Of a stretch of 64,000 nucleotides of DNA, positions 21,002-32,748 are shown piece by piece (the first letter of the stretch is position 1; every line of letters starts with the position of its first letter). A program made the translations under genes and the position numbers. The notes beneath the pieces were generated by a model. It saw only the letters and a program-made list of their open reading frames with translations, was not told the DNA's origin and did not search any database. This stretch comes from Progne subis subis (taxonomy: Eukaryota > Chordata > Aves > Passeriformes > Hirundinidae): the NCBI GenBank assembly GCA_022316685.1, contig JAKJHU010000305.1, forward strand, positions 177,303 to 241,302, written 5' to 3'.

Positions 21002-24000
21002 CCCAAAGTCCCTCCTGGGGGAAGGGCCCAGGAAGACCATGGGGTATTCAAGGCTGACCACAAGGCAAGCACACAACTTGACCCCACCTCCTCTTGGAAT
21101 TTCTATCTGAACACAACTGGAATCCAGGAGTTGGTAGCTGTATGGGTGCTTCTCTATATCTTATTTGTCTTTCTCTCTTTCTGTGTTGTCATTCTTCAAA
21201 TTCCCTCCTCTTGCTAATTTGGAGTAACTTAAAATTGAACAGGCTTAGAGTTTGCAAAGTTGAATGTGACAAGTTAATGCTTTCAGAAGTGTTTCTTGTT
21301 GATTGAATATTGTATTAAACCTTTTGCCAAAATTTCTCTGATTTTCTAAAGTTGCCAGTAAAGTCTGTTTTGTTGTTTTGAGCTCCTGAAAATCTCTTGT
21401 TTCTATTTCTCCAGTGCATCCAACTCAGAGTACTCAAACAATTGTAATTCCTTTTAATGTTTAAGTAAGAGAGTTTTTTGGGGGATGGGGGTCAGGTCTT
21501 GTGTGTCCTGCTTGGCACAGCCCAGGCAGGGCTTTCACAGCCACATTGCACACTCCATTTCCCACCTGCACCTGCTGGTGCCCCTGAGCTCTGCTTGCCC
21601 AGCCCCAGGGACGCTCTCCTTGTCTGCCCATTCCCCCACGGTCTCTGGGCAGGGATGGCCTCAGTGGGGGCTGCTGACAGCCTCAGACACTTGGAGGCTG
21701 CTGCTGGATTTGACTTCTCCAGAGGCTTGTTCAGCCTTCAGCTGTTCAGTGTCCCAGGGCTCATTAACATTCAGAATCCCTTAACAGCCAAGCCTCTGGG
21801 AATAATTTGATTCAGGTTTTCAAATTTTGTGGTTAATGAACCGATTTCTGAAGTGTATTAAAAGTGAATATATATTTACAAAAGGCAGTGAGAAAAGATT
21901 TTTTTATGTCCGGTTCAGGTTTTGTTTCTGTTAATGCCTTGATATGGGCAATCTCCAGTTGACACTGCATCCAAGTATATTCTAATCCAGTTTGAATAGA
22001 TACAAAAATCAAGACCCTTTATGTCTGACAATCAATCAGACTCTGTCCTTAACTCCCACCTCCCCATTTCCCCCATCCAGGCCCTGGGACTCCGAGCAGC
22101 CTTGCGCAAATCTGAGCTCCCTCCACCCCAGGCTGGACCTGCAGGTTTCAGCTCCTGGGCTCCAACTCCCACCTGCTTTCCTTGGAGAAGGAGCTGCCCA
22201 AGACACAGAGGGATGTTCATTTATTGTCAGCCAACAAACCCAAGGGAAGGCATAGCTCCATCAAATGCAAAAGTCATTCTTCTCCCTGGCTCTGCCCTGC
22301 ACCTGATCCCCACAGCCTGTCCTGTTTCCTTCATCCCTCCACTGCCAGGGACTTTCTGGGACAAGGGAGCTCTGCTCTGGCTATGGAGGGAGGTGCAAGT
22401 GCAGCTACTGGAGTGGGAACCACAACTCATCAGGTTTGTGTCCTTTGAGGGACAAGGAACTGGTGACACTTGGAGGCACTGAAAGGTTTCTCTATATGGC
22501 CAACATAAAAATTTGAAGAATATAATTTAATAAACATGGAAACACATCTCTAAGCTCCTTGTGACATCCCAGCACCATCTGACCTATCCACCATCCACAA
22601 GGGATTCCCATACACAAAGAATTTTCAACCAAGACATGAGAAGAGGTGATATATAAGATAAAAATAGAACTAAGATGATGACAGAGGTGTTACAAAAACT
22701 TGTGAAAGACTGGGCAATTTCCTGAAGCTCCAAGCATGAAGTCAGTCAAGGGAGACACATTGCACTGAGAAGAGAACAGCTGCAAGAGGAAATCTGAGAG
22801 CAAAAGGAAGGACATAGATCCAGCTGCTCTACATGAAGAGATGTCCTTAGACATGGCCATTCAAACAAGGGAGCTGGAAACACCTGAAGCAAGAGGGTCA
22901 TGAAATATCAGACTGAATGTTGGTGGCAAGGATAGAAGGGAAGATCAGTGTTTCTTCTCCTGCCCTCTGTAGAAGAATCCAGTAGATCCAGGAAATCCTT
23001 GTTCCTGGTGGGAAAAGTTTGCCACTTTTTGAAAGTACTCAAATGACCTGGATAATAAAAATCTGCTGGTATACTATGAAATTAAGAGTAATTAAAATCT
23101 GTGCCCCGTTCCAGGCAGACATCAGTTGTGTACCCATGTGCAGGCAGTGCCTCTTGTGCCCTGAGGTGCTGAGCTGGGATTGGCATCTCTCAGAGAGGAG
23201 CTGAGGGAGAGCAGAGCACCTTGCAAGCTGCAGGTCCCTGACAAGCCCCAGAGGGCTCCTGTCCCATAAACATCTGCTCTGCTCCAGGCTGGAACCGGGA
23301 CCAGCATTGTGCTGGGATCATCAGAGAACTGAGGTGTGTGCTGGAATTCAATCCCCTCCCCATCCCACAGCAGCCCTGCATTTCCCTTCTCCAGCCTTGG
23401 TCTCCAGCACAGCCATGGAGGCTCTTTGGGCTCTGGACTTTTCCTGCAGCCACCAAGGGCAGCTGAGCTCTGCCTTTGGCACAGTCAGCCCTGCCCAGCC
23501 CAGGCAATGCCCAGCAATTCCTTGTGTGTGCCTGGCCCTGCTGTCAGCCCCGGCAGCGGCTGCGTGGCCCCTTTGTGCCGCGCTGGCCCAGCCATGGTGC
23601 CACAGCCCCTGTGCAGGCGCAGGGCAGGACAGGAGCATTGCGGGTGGGAACGGCCCCTGTGCCGTGGTGCCCACAGCAGCCTTGGGGCTCTGTGCCCCAT
23701 GGCCTCCCTGCTGGGCAGCCTCTGCCAGCTCCTGCACAGCCCGTGGCACCTGTGGGGCTGCACAGACAGCCCTGCCCCGGGCTCTGCCGGGCTCTGGGCC
23801 AGCAGAGAGGCCGGGCAGGGCTGGCCATGGCCGGGAACAGGCCCTGAGCCCCGCAGGAGGATGGAGCTGGGCCACAGCCAAACTGCCCCGCAAACCTGGG
23901 CTGAGCAGCCAGGGCTGGCAATGGCTGGGGACAGAGGCTGGCGCTGACAAATGTCCTGGGCCGTGTTCCTGCTCTGTCCATGCCACCAAGGGCACAGAGC

Positions 24001-25004
24001 AGCCTCCTCTCTGGGCCACTTGCCTGTTTTCAATGCCTTCCACAGGCGCTGGCCCTGCCCCACAAGGCCTGGGCTGAGTCCTGCCCCTGCACGCTCACAC
24101 AGGCTGAGATGGACACTGATGGTTTCTGTGGCAGGCTCTCTCAGCCCAGCCCAGCTCCCTCCAAGCTCTGCCAGCTGCCCTGAGCTCTCGGCAGCACCAA
24201 GGGCCTCTCCCCAGCACAGCCCAGCCGGCTCTGGCCCCACAGCTCTGCTCAGGGCAGGCTGCTCTGGGCAGGGGCCCCACGGCCTCAGCCCCTCGGAAGG
24301 GCACAGCAGCAGCTGCAGCTCAGACAGGACTCAGCCCCAGCCATGGGCAAGGTGCTGGGCCAAGGGAAAAGGAGGCTCCCTGTGTGCCCTGCTCCCCTGT
24401 CCCTGAGGTGCTGAGAGCTCTGCAGCCCCTGCTGCCATCCCATCTGCCCAGGCCAGCACAACAGCCCTGGCCTTGGGGCCCTCAAGAGCTGCTCCTGCTC
24501 CAGGCCCAGGGCCCATCCCAAAGCTGGGGCAGCCAGAAAGCTGTGCCCATTTCTGTTCATTCCTGCTCTGATGAGGATGGATCCTCAGCCCCTTGGAGGT
24601 TGCTGGTGAGTTTTACTACTCCAGAGTCCTCTTTCTTGAGGTCTTCAGTTCAGGAATTCTGTGGTAAAGGTTCAAAAACACTTATTCAAAACTCTGAACA
24701 AGAAAAGCCCCTGGGAATTATTTCAGTTCTCAATTCTTCTGTGGTCAATTAGACAAATTCCAGAAGTTTATTCAAAGGGAATATACTATATTGAAAACAA
24801 TTCAGAGAGAACTGTTTTTTCCTGTTTTCTTTTCCTTTTTATCTATTGATATCAGCAATGTTCAACTGATATTGACGTCCAGCACCTTCTTCTGCAGTCT
24901 GAATAGATGTAAAAATCAAGACCCTTCATGGCTGACAATCAGTCAGACTTTGTCCCCAACCCCTCCCCACCAATTCTCTCATCCAACCCTTGGCACTCCT
25001 ATGC
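21002..25004. other. No gene seen; contains a ~2.9 kb spaced duplication
   Basis: The block at about 21715-22070 resembles 24610-24975 in direct orientation. Shared landmarks are AATAGATRYAAAAATCAAGACCCTT and GACAATCARTCAGACTYTGTCC, with Y and R marking variant bases. Between them, 23350-24560 is GC-rich and has long open frames on both strands, but none shows a protein family. The AT-rich stretch 22480-23120 is unassigned. Confidence 0.5.
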
Positions 25005-25006
25005 AT

Positions 25007-25580
25007 CAGGAATGGTGCTGCCATCAGGAGCAGGGCAGTGATTCTTTCCCTGTGCTCAGCTCTGGTTGGGCAGCACCTCAAATATTGTGTCTAGTTCTGA
25101 ACCCCCCAGTTTAGGAAGGACATGGACTGGTGGGAGCGTGTCCAGAGAAGGGCAACAAAGCTGGTGAGTGGTCTCTAACAGAAGTCCTGTGAGGAGCAGC
25201 TGAGGGAGCTGGGGTTGTTTATCCTGGAGAAGAGGAGGCTCAGGGAGGCTTCATCACTCTCTACAACTCCCTGAAAGGAGGGTGCAGCTAGATGGGGGTC
25301 GGGCTCTTCTCCCAGGAAACAGTGACAGGACAAGAGGACACAGCCTTAAACTGCAACAGGGGATGTTTAAGCTGAGCGTTAGGAAATATTCTTCCCAAAA
25401 TGGTGACTGGGCATTGGAATGGGCTGCCTAGGGAGGTGGGTGGGTCATTGTCCTTGGCAGTGTTTCAGGAATGACTGGATGTGGCACTCAGTGCCGTGGT
25501 CTGCCTAACAAGGTGGTGTTGGGTCACAGGTTGGACTTGATGCTCTCCAAGGTCTTTTCCAGCCTGCTTGATTCTCTGAT
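25007..25580 (+). mobile_element. CR1 LINE 3' fragment
   Basis: A long CR1 tail is present: GTGAGGAGCAGCTGAGGGAG, CTCTCTACAACTCCCTGAAAG, CAGTGACAGGACAAGAGGAC, CATTGGAATGGGCTGCC, and finally GGTCTTTTCCAGCCTGCTTG. It is 5' truncated and non-coding. Confidence 0.85.
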
Positions 25581-26031
25581 GATGGTGACACTGCAGGGCC
25601 CTGGGGAAGCAAGGGGCCATTGTGACACTGAGGGACCTGCTGGCACTAAGAGGACCAGAGTGACACTGTGCATGATATGTCACCATAGAGCCAAGGGGCC
25701 ATTGTGACACTGTGGGGCTAAATGCAAGCAAGGAACCCATGGTGACAGTCTGGGGCCTGGTGGAACCACAGAAGGCCACTGTGACACTGTGGAACCAAGG
25801 AGATTATTGCTGCGCTGCCAGACCTCATGGAACAAAGGATCCATTGTGACACTCCAGGGTCTTGGGGGCCCAAGGCACCATTGTGACACTGTGGGGCCCG
25901 AGGATCCAAGGGACTTTGTGACACCAAGGGGTCCCACGGAACCAAAGGCACACTATGACACTGGGAAGACTCATGGAATCATGGAGACCATTGTGACAGT
26001 CTAGGGACACAAGGAACCGTGGTGACACTAA
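25575..26031. repeat. Degenerate minisatellite, ~38 bp period, ~12 units
   Basis: The phrase CCATTGTGACACTGTGGGG, with variants, returns at roughly 38-base spacing. GTGACAC-type cores lie near 25583, 25620, 25658, 25704, 25742, 25780, 25845, 25884, 25918, 25955, 25994 and 26021. It sits exactly between two CR1 fragments. It is not coding. Confidence 0.75.
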
Positions 26032-26640
26032 GTTGGCTGGAAGTGTTGATCTGCTGGAGGGTAGGAGAGCTGTGCACAGGGCCCTGGACAGGCTGGATCC
26101 AGGAAGCCAAATCCAACAATGTGAGGTTTAACAAGTCCAGATATTGAGTCCTGCACTTTGGCCACAACAACCCCTGAAGTGGTGCAGGCTGGGGACAGAG
26201 TGGCTGGACAGCAGCCAGGCAGAAAGGGACTTGCATGGACTGATGGACAGCAGGCTGGACATGAGCCAGCAGTGTGCCCAGGTGGCCAAGAAGGCCAATG
26301 GCTCCTGGCCTGGATCAGGGACAGTGTGGGCAGCAGGAGCAGGGCAGTGATTCTTCCCCTGTGCTCGGCACTGGTTGGGCAGCACATCGAGTGCTGTGTC
26401 CAGTTCTGGGCCCCCCAATTAAGAAAGGACATGGAGGGGCTGGAGCGTGTCCTGAGAAGAACAACAATGTTTGTGAGGGGACTGGAACACAAGTCCTGTG
26501 AGGAGAACCTGAGGATGCTGGGGTTGTTTATCCTGAAGAAGAGGCTCAAGGGAGGCATGGCAGTGTCAGGGCAGAGGTTGGACTTGATGATCTCCAAGGT
26601 GTTCTCCAACCTTGCTGATTCTGTGATTCTCTGAAAACAC
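26032..26640 (+). mobile_element. CR1 LINE 3' fragment
   Basis: CR1 coding-end and 3' UTR sequence is recognisable: CCAAATCCAACAATGTGAGG, TGGCCACAACAACCCC, GTGGCCAAGAAGGCCAATGG, TCTGGGCCCCCCAATTAAG, and the terminal TTCTGTGATTCTCTGA. Its second half corresponds to 2972-3450, the start of copy A. Confidence 0.8.
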
Positions 26641-29600
26641 CCTTGCAGCAGTTGCAGGATGAGCCCTGGGCCTCCTCTCCAGAAGCTCCAGCATCCCAGG
26701 TGCCTCAGCTTCTCCTCACAGCCCCAAATCCCATCCTGCCAGTCCTGCAGAGCCTCTGCAGCTCCTCCTCCTTGCCCAGAACTGGGAGCCCCAGAGCCAG
26801 ACACAGCAGCCCAGATGTGCCCCCCTGGCCTGTGGTGCCTCTGGCAAGGGAGCAGCACGAGGCACTGCAGGAGCATGCAGACAATTCCTGAAGCACATGG
26901 AGGATGATCCTGCTCCCCAAAGGACATTCCCATGGTGCCAGCTCAGGACCTGAAATGAGTAATGGGGCCAGAGAGGAAAGAGCAACCAGAGATGGGCTGT
27001 TTGAAGGAGAGGGAAGAGGAGTGGACAATAGGAAGAAATTTGTAACAGGATGGGGAAAGAAAGCCAACATGATGCAAAGGAAAGGCTCAGGGCAGTTTGG
27101 GACTGGCTGCCAGGCAGCCCCGGCTCTGAGCAACAACATCTGCAGAAGCACAGGAAACTCACAGCTCATGGGAACAAACTTTCTGGATGACTTCAGAGGC
27201 CACCACAAAGCTGAGTGGTTTCCCTGCTGTCCCCCAGCCCTTCCTGGCCCCAGGAGCTGATGGCATTTGTGCTCCCTCAGGTTCATCTCCCCACACCAAC
27301 ACCACGGGGGTGCTGATGCCTGCTCTGGGCAGTGCACACAGGGGCTCCTGAGCCAGTGCTGCCGTGCCTGTGCCTGCAAGGATGCGGCGCCTGTGTGAGC
27401 TGGGGGAGAGGCCAGGGCTGCAGAGGGGGGATGTTGTTGGCAGGTGCATGAGGACGCTCTGGGACTGCTGCCCTGGGGTGTCCAGCGCAGTGGGGATGGA
27501 TCAGCCCCTGCTCTGCTGCTCCTTCCCGTCTCCCCAGGGACCTTGCAGAGCCCCAGCCATGCTGTTTGCCCCCATCTTGCCCATGGCCACCCTGGGGCTG
27601 CTCACGGGGCTTTTCTCTGCTGAGCATTGGCCTGGGCGTGTTCTGGAGAGAGCCTGGGCAAGGAGCCTGGAGCCCCCAGGCCCTGCCCTGAGGCGTCAGC
27701 GCTGCCCCAGCAGTGCCCATGGCCTGTCCCTGCTGCAGCCCCGGCACTGCCACCCCCAGCACTGTGCCCGGCCCCGAGAGCACTCAGGCCCTACAGCAAC
27801 AGCAGGGCCAGGAGGGCAGCGGGGCAGGGGCACGGGAGCAGCACTGGCAACACCAAGTGCTGCTGCTCCTGGGCACAGCTGCTGTGCCAGCACTGATCTG
27901 CCCCCAGCTCTGCACACAGACATTGCTGCTGCAGCTGCAGAGAAGGGAACAAAAGGGGAATCTCTGCAGAAAACTTTGCTAAGGGGAGATCCTCTTTTTC
28001 CTGTAAAGGTAACAGGAGTGCAGGCCCTCGTCAGCACAGTCTGTGGCCACAGGGAAGTTGGAGAGAAACAAAATGAGAAATGGCAAAAGCAATGAGATTT
28101 TTTTGGGCAATTTAAAAATATATAATAGAGAGGGAAAAAAAAAAAAAGAAAAAAAACAAAAACAAAAACAAAAACAAAGAAGAAACATGAAGTATTAAAA
28201 ATGACTTTTATTACAAGTGATTTGCAGAAACTGGCCAGCAGTTCAATGTTCCTGAAACCATCCAGTCATCAGCCTCTGCACTGCAGCCTTGAGCTCCTGG
28301 TTCCTCAGGCTGTAGATGAGGGGGTTCAGGGCTGGAGGCACCACTGAGTACAGAACTGACAGGGCCAGATCCAGGGATGGGGAGGAGATAGAGGGGGGCT
28401 TCAGGTAGGCAAAAAAGCCAGTGCTGAGGAACAGGGAGACCACAGCCAGGTGAGGGAGGCAGGTGGAAAAGGCTTTGTGCCGTCCCTGCTCAGAGGGGAT
28501 CCTCAGCACAGCCCTGAAGATCTGCACATAGGAGAAAACAATGAACAGAAAACAACCGAGTCCTAAACAGCACTAATTGCAATGAGCCCAAGTTCCCTGA
28601 GATACGGATTTGGAGCAGGAGAGCTTGAGGATCTCTGGGATTTCACAGAAGAACTGGCCCAGGGCATTGCCATGGCACAGGGGCAGGGAAAATGTATTGG
28701 CCGTGTGCAGCAGTGAATAGAGAAAGGCACTGGCCCAGGCAGCTGCTGCCATGTGGGCACAAGCTCTGCTGCCCAGGAGGGTCCCATAGTGCAGGGGTTT
28801 GCAGATGGACACGTAGCGGTCATAGCACATGATGGTCAGGAGGACTAAGATCTTCTGTCATAAAGAAGGAAAAGAAAAAGAGCTGTGCAGCACATCCTGT
28901 GTAGGAGATGGTCCTGGTGTCCCAGAGGGAATTGTGCATGGCTTTGGGGACAGTGGTGAGGATGGAGCCCAGGTCGGTGAGGGCCAGGTTGAGCAGGAAG
29001 AAGAACATGGGCGTGTGCAGGAGGTGGCCGCAGGCTACGGCGCTGATGATGAGGCCGTTGGCCAGGAGGGCAGCCAGGGAGATGCCCAGGAAGAGGCAGA
29101 AGTGCAGGAGCTGCAGCTGCCGCGTGTCTGCCAATGCCAGCAGGAGGAAGTGGCTGATGGAGCTGCTGTTGGACATTTGCTGAGAATGGACATGGAGATC
29201 TGAAAAAAAGGAATCATGGAATAGTTTCAGTTCTGGAGAGGCACTTTCAATATCCCAGCACAGCTTGGTGACACTTTCCCCCCACTGCCTGCCCAGGGCT
29301 CTGCTGCCTGGAGCTGTCCCTGCCTGCAGCTGCTTCCCTGTGCCCAGGGCTGGGCCCTGCCAGTGCTGCCAGAGCCCAGCCCAGCTCTGGGGGCTCAGCT
29401 CTGCCCTGCAGAGCCCTCCCAGCTCAGGCACTGCCCAGGGGCAGCTCTGGCTCTGCAGGCTCTGATGGCAACCTCAGAGCAACCCTGAGGAGGCTGGAAA
29501 AGTGACACTGGTGCTGCCTGCAAGGGACCCTCTGCTGTTTTCTGTCACTGCCTGGTTTATTAAGATCTGAGAGAAAATTGTTTTATTTTTCTCACCTGAA

Positions 29601-30540
29601 CTGAGAGATGAATATCTATGTGCAATTTCCCCTCCAGGCAACACAGAGCAGTAGATTAAAAAAAGCAGGATTTTTAATTTCATGTAGCCCCTGTCTGTCT
29701 GTGCTCCCTGCATAATCTACTTGGAAATGTTCTGGAGTTTAATGTCATGCTGGAAGCAGTCCTGAACACTGCAGCATCCTCACCACACAAGGAGAACACT
29801 TCCACTCCTTACAGCTGTCTCCTTCCACCCAGATCTTGTCCCCCAGTGCTTGGCAGCAGCTCCCAGGGCTGGCTGAAGAGCTGTCCCTGGCAGGCAGCAG
29901 AGTCCCTGGCCCAGCACAGCGCCCTGGGCTGCAGGACCCTGCTCTGCAGGACAGCCCTGGGCACCCCTGGCTGCTCTGCACAAGAGATAATCAGAGAATG
30001 TACTCACAGAGTCTGTAGGCATTGGGATGTTGCAGCTTTAGGAGATCCCTGCAGGAGCTGCAGCTGCCTTGTCCTGCAGCCAGAGGTTCCTGTGTCAAGG
30101 GCTGGGAGTGATTCTCCCGCAGTCATTTCTCAGCTCCTTCTCAGCCCTGAGTGATTGAAGCTCTCTGTGCCTGTGTGCTGTGCCCGGGGTGGCTGCAGGC
30201 AGTGCCCCAGCCCTGCTGGGCTGGGAGAAGAGTTGCTCATCAAGAGCAATGTGCTTTTAAGCTCCTCTTGGTTGCCAGGAGCTTCCTCTGTGCCAGGAGC
30301 CCAGCCCAGCTCAGCAGCACAGACACAGCACAAGGACTTTAATGACCTCTTGGGGCTTTGGTGCTGTTTACATCAGACTCAGTCCCTCAGAGGGTGCTCA
30401 AAAAACTTCTCAAGAACTCACAGTCAGATTCAAAGACCAAAGTTTCTTCAACTTTTAATGGGTCCCACTGAGGGACACAACTCATAGGAAAGTGTCCCCA
30501 GGTTCTAGTTAAGCAGAACACTGCAAGCACTGTGGACTGG
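26641..30540. repeat. Segmental duplication, copy B (direct)
   Basis: Copy B is collinear with copy A: 26641 with 3451, 28255 with 5015, 29830 with about 8380. Copy B lacks the 2.3 kb that separates the receptor from the distal part in A. It has 29180-29760 instead, which has no recognised content. A (CAAAAA)n-like A-rich tract lies at 28137-28180. Confidence 0.8.
28243..29176 (-). pseudogene. Olfactory receptor pseudogene (copy of 5003-5938)
   Basis: The start (MSNSSSISHFLL) and most of the receptor are recognisable and closely match the intact gene, but the frame is broken. Relative to copy A there is a +1 change in the region after the TM3 DRY motif, at about 28838-28890, where the local sequence is also scrambled. 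There is a +1 insertion near 28607 and a -1 deletion near 28570. The pieces therefore lie in separate frames (28820-29176, 28573-28830, 28243-28527). TM7 and the C-terminal [13 protein letters not shown] motif survive. The long upstream extension of the first piece to 29431 is not part of a receptor. Confidence 0.88.
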
Positions 30541-31294
30541 TGAGGACAAACAAGGAAAAGGTGTCTTTGGTGCTGAGCAAACCTGGATGTGTTTCAGGAA
30601 TGCAAAGGGCCAATGCCTGAGCTCCAGCCTCTGGCAAGGCAGATCCTGTCCCTCCCTCCTTGCTCAGGGCTCTTCCTGGGCACTGGGATGTGGGGATGTG
30701 CAATGCCAAGGGCAGAACATGGGGCGGCCCCTGCCAGGCTGCTGAGCAGGGACAAGGAGGCAATGAGGCCCCAGGGCTGCAAGGGTCACTTGTCCCCTCC
30801 TGGCCTCAGGCCAGGGCCAGCAGCCATGGCCAAAATGCTGCAGGAGTTGGCTCTGTCAGGGCCTTTCAGCTGCTGCCCACCCTGTGCCCTCTCCAGCCCA
30901 GGCTGTCCTACGGTGTCCATGCCCTGTGCCTCTGTCCCTGCAGGCTGTCATCATCCCCCGGCTGCCCCACCTCGCTGGCCCCTTCCTTGCTGACAGCTCT
31001 GCGTCCTGCCTGCCTCTGCCTGGGCACACAGAGCCTTGGGCTGCTCCAGACTCCTTCTGGGGGATGTGTTGTACCACAGCCCTGCCCTGGGAGGGAAATT
31101 CCTTTCTCCTGGTGTCCAGTCTGGACTTCTCCAGCTGCCCTCTGCATAATTTTTTTATTTCTCTCTCTCTTTTCTGCCGTGTCAAAATGATCACCCATCT
31201 CTGAAATCACCCTTCAAGCACTCCCAGGGCTCTCGTCCCCTGTCCTCAGTCTCCACTCCACTGAGCACAGAGCTCCTTTGTCCCTATACAGTGG
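30541..31294. other. No gene seen
   Basis: This is moderately GC-rich sequence after the end of copy B. I see no family motif, splice structure or repeat. Confidence 0.5.
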
Positions 31295-32110
31295 TCAAGG
31301 GCCTGAGGCCATGGGCACCTGGAAAAGAAGGACGGTTTCTTTCTATAGGAAGGAAACCACAGAACCTCATTGTTTTGAAGGCAGATGAGAGGCACTCACT
31401 AGAGGCCAAGGCAAGCCAGACCTTTGCCTTGCAGCTTTTTTTCTGAGAGCAACCCTTGGATATATGAGGAGTTTGGAGGTAGATTTCCATTTGAACCATG
31501 GGTGCCTGTGCCAGAGTGACAATTCTCCACAAGAAGGAAAGAGCCAAGCCCCAGTGTTTCAAAGACTGATTAGAGGTGGCCTCAAAGAGGCCGAGACCAG
31601 CTAGACCTTTTTTTCCTTGCTGCTTTTTTCTGGTAGCAATCCTTGGATAGACGGAATTTGGGAGGCCCAATCTCAATTTTGTCCATGGGTGTCTGGACAA
31701 GAAGGACAGTTCTTTTCCATAGGAAGAACCCCTAGTGTTTCAAAGGCAGATGAGAGTTGGCCCTCAGGAAGCCAGGGGAACCTAGACACTCCTGGCAGCT
31801 TTTTTTCTGGAAGCTATCCTTTGATATGTGCAATTTTGGAGGCAGAGTCCCAATTTATGCCATGGACACCCGGATTTGAAAGATGTTTTTTTCCATGGCA
31901 AGAAAACCATGGTCCCCCAGTGTTTTGAAGGCAGGTGAGAGGTGGCCCTCAAGAGGCCAAGACCATCCAGAGCTGTCTGTTCTGGCAGGTTTCATCCGGG
32001 AACAAACCTTGGATATATTAAAATATAGAGATAGAATCCCAATTTTGGCCATGGCCCCCTGCAGGAGAAGGACAGTCCTTTTGCACAGGAAGGAAAGCAC
32101 AGAACTCCAG
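31295..32110. repeat. Tandem repeat, ~186 bp period, ~4.3 units
   Basis: Units contain CCATGGGCACCTGGACAAGA, AGTTCTTTTCCATAGGAAG, GTGTTTCAAAGGCAGATGAG and GCAGCTTTTTTTCTGG. CCATGG-anchored starts are at 31309, 31497, 31683, 31860 and 32049, so spacings are 188, 186, 177 and 189. The array is cut by the 5' LTR of ERV-A and does not resume after its 3' LTR. A single unit fragment lies near 240-315 and, inverted, near 20690-20760. Confidence 0.8.
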
Positions 32111-32498
32111 TGTCACCCCGGTTTTTCTGAGTTTTTTAAAGCCTTTGATTGTTCCTAAGATGGAGTCAGACTTTTTAGCTACTGTACAATATTAGGAGCA
32201 GTTTCTACCTTTTCTCACACATGTAGCATAAACAAATCCTTTGTTTTTCATTCTCTGTCCTTTGTTTGCATATTTCTAACCTGAAAACAATTGTAACTGA
32301 CAGTTGGTCTGGCCATTTGGCTGGAAGGTGAAAACTCCAGAAGCCAATCCACAGCCAGACCACAAATGTATAAAAAGTAAGAAATAAACAGGCAGAGGGG
32401 CTCTCGGCCTTGGCTCAGCCTTGGGCTCTCTCGAAGGAACGTCTCTGCTCTGCGAAATCTCTTGTCTCCGTGTGATTGCTTTGCGTGTCCCGATCACA
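32111..32498 (+). repeat. ERV-A 5' LTR
   Basis: The LTR is 388 bases from TGTCACCCCGG to CCCGATCACA. It has a TATA-like GTATAAAAAG and AATAAA (GAAATAAACAGG) near 32367-32392. It is the same length as the 3' LTR and differs at scattered sites. Confidence 0.85.
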
Positions 32499-32500
32499 AG

Positions 32501-32518
32501 TGGTGACCCTTCAATGTG
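32501..32518 (+). other. ERV-A primer-binding site (tRNA-Trp-like)
   Basis: TGGTGACCC begins two bases after the LTR. The nine bases match the complement of the tRNA-Trp 3' end, the primer of avian alpharetroviruses. The following bases have diverged, so the assignment is tentative. Confidence 0.4.
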
Positions 32519-32748
32519 TGGGAGAAACAGTCTGGTGAGGTTTTCCTTCCCCTCTTTCCCTGTTGTGTGCCTACCACGCAGGACGCTCTGGTATTGGAGC
32601 TTTGGGGGGACCTCTTGGAGCAGAAACACGCTGAGGTCTCCCGGGAGGGGCTTCACGTCTGTTCACGTGGGGCAGACAGAGTGGGTTCTTTCCCACGCCA
32701 AATGCTGTGTTCAATTGGCAGGTGTGGTTCCTCCTGGGGGAACGTCTG

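Noticed and set aside
23307..24240. 250-256-codon open frames on both strands
   Set aside because: Both strands are open because of GC composition; no motif, splice site pattern or second copy supports coding.
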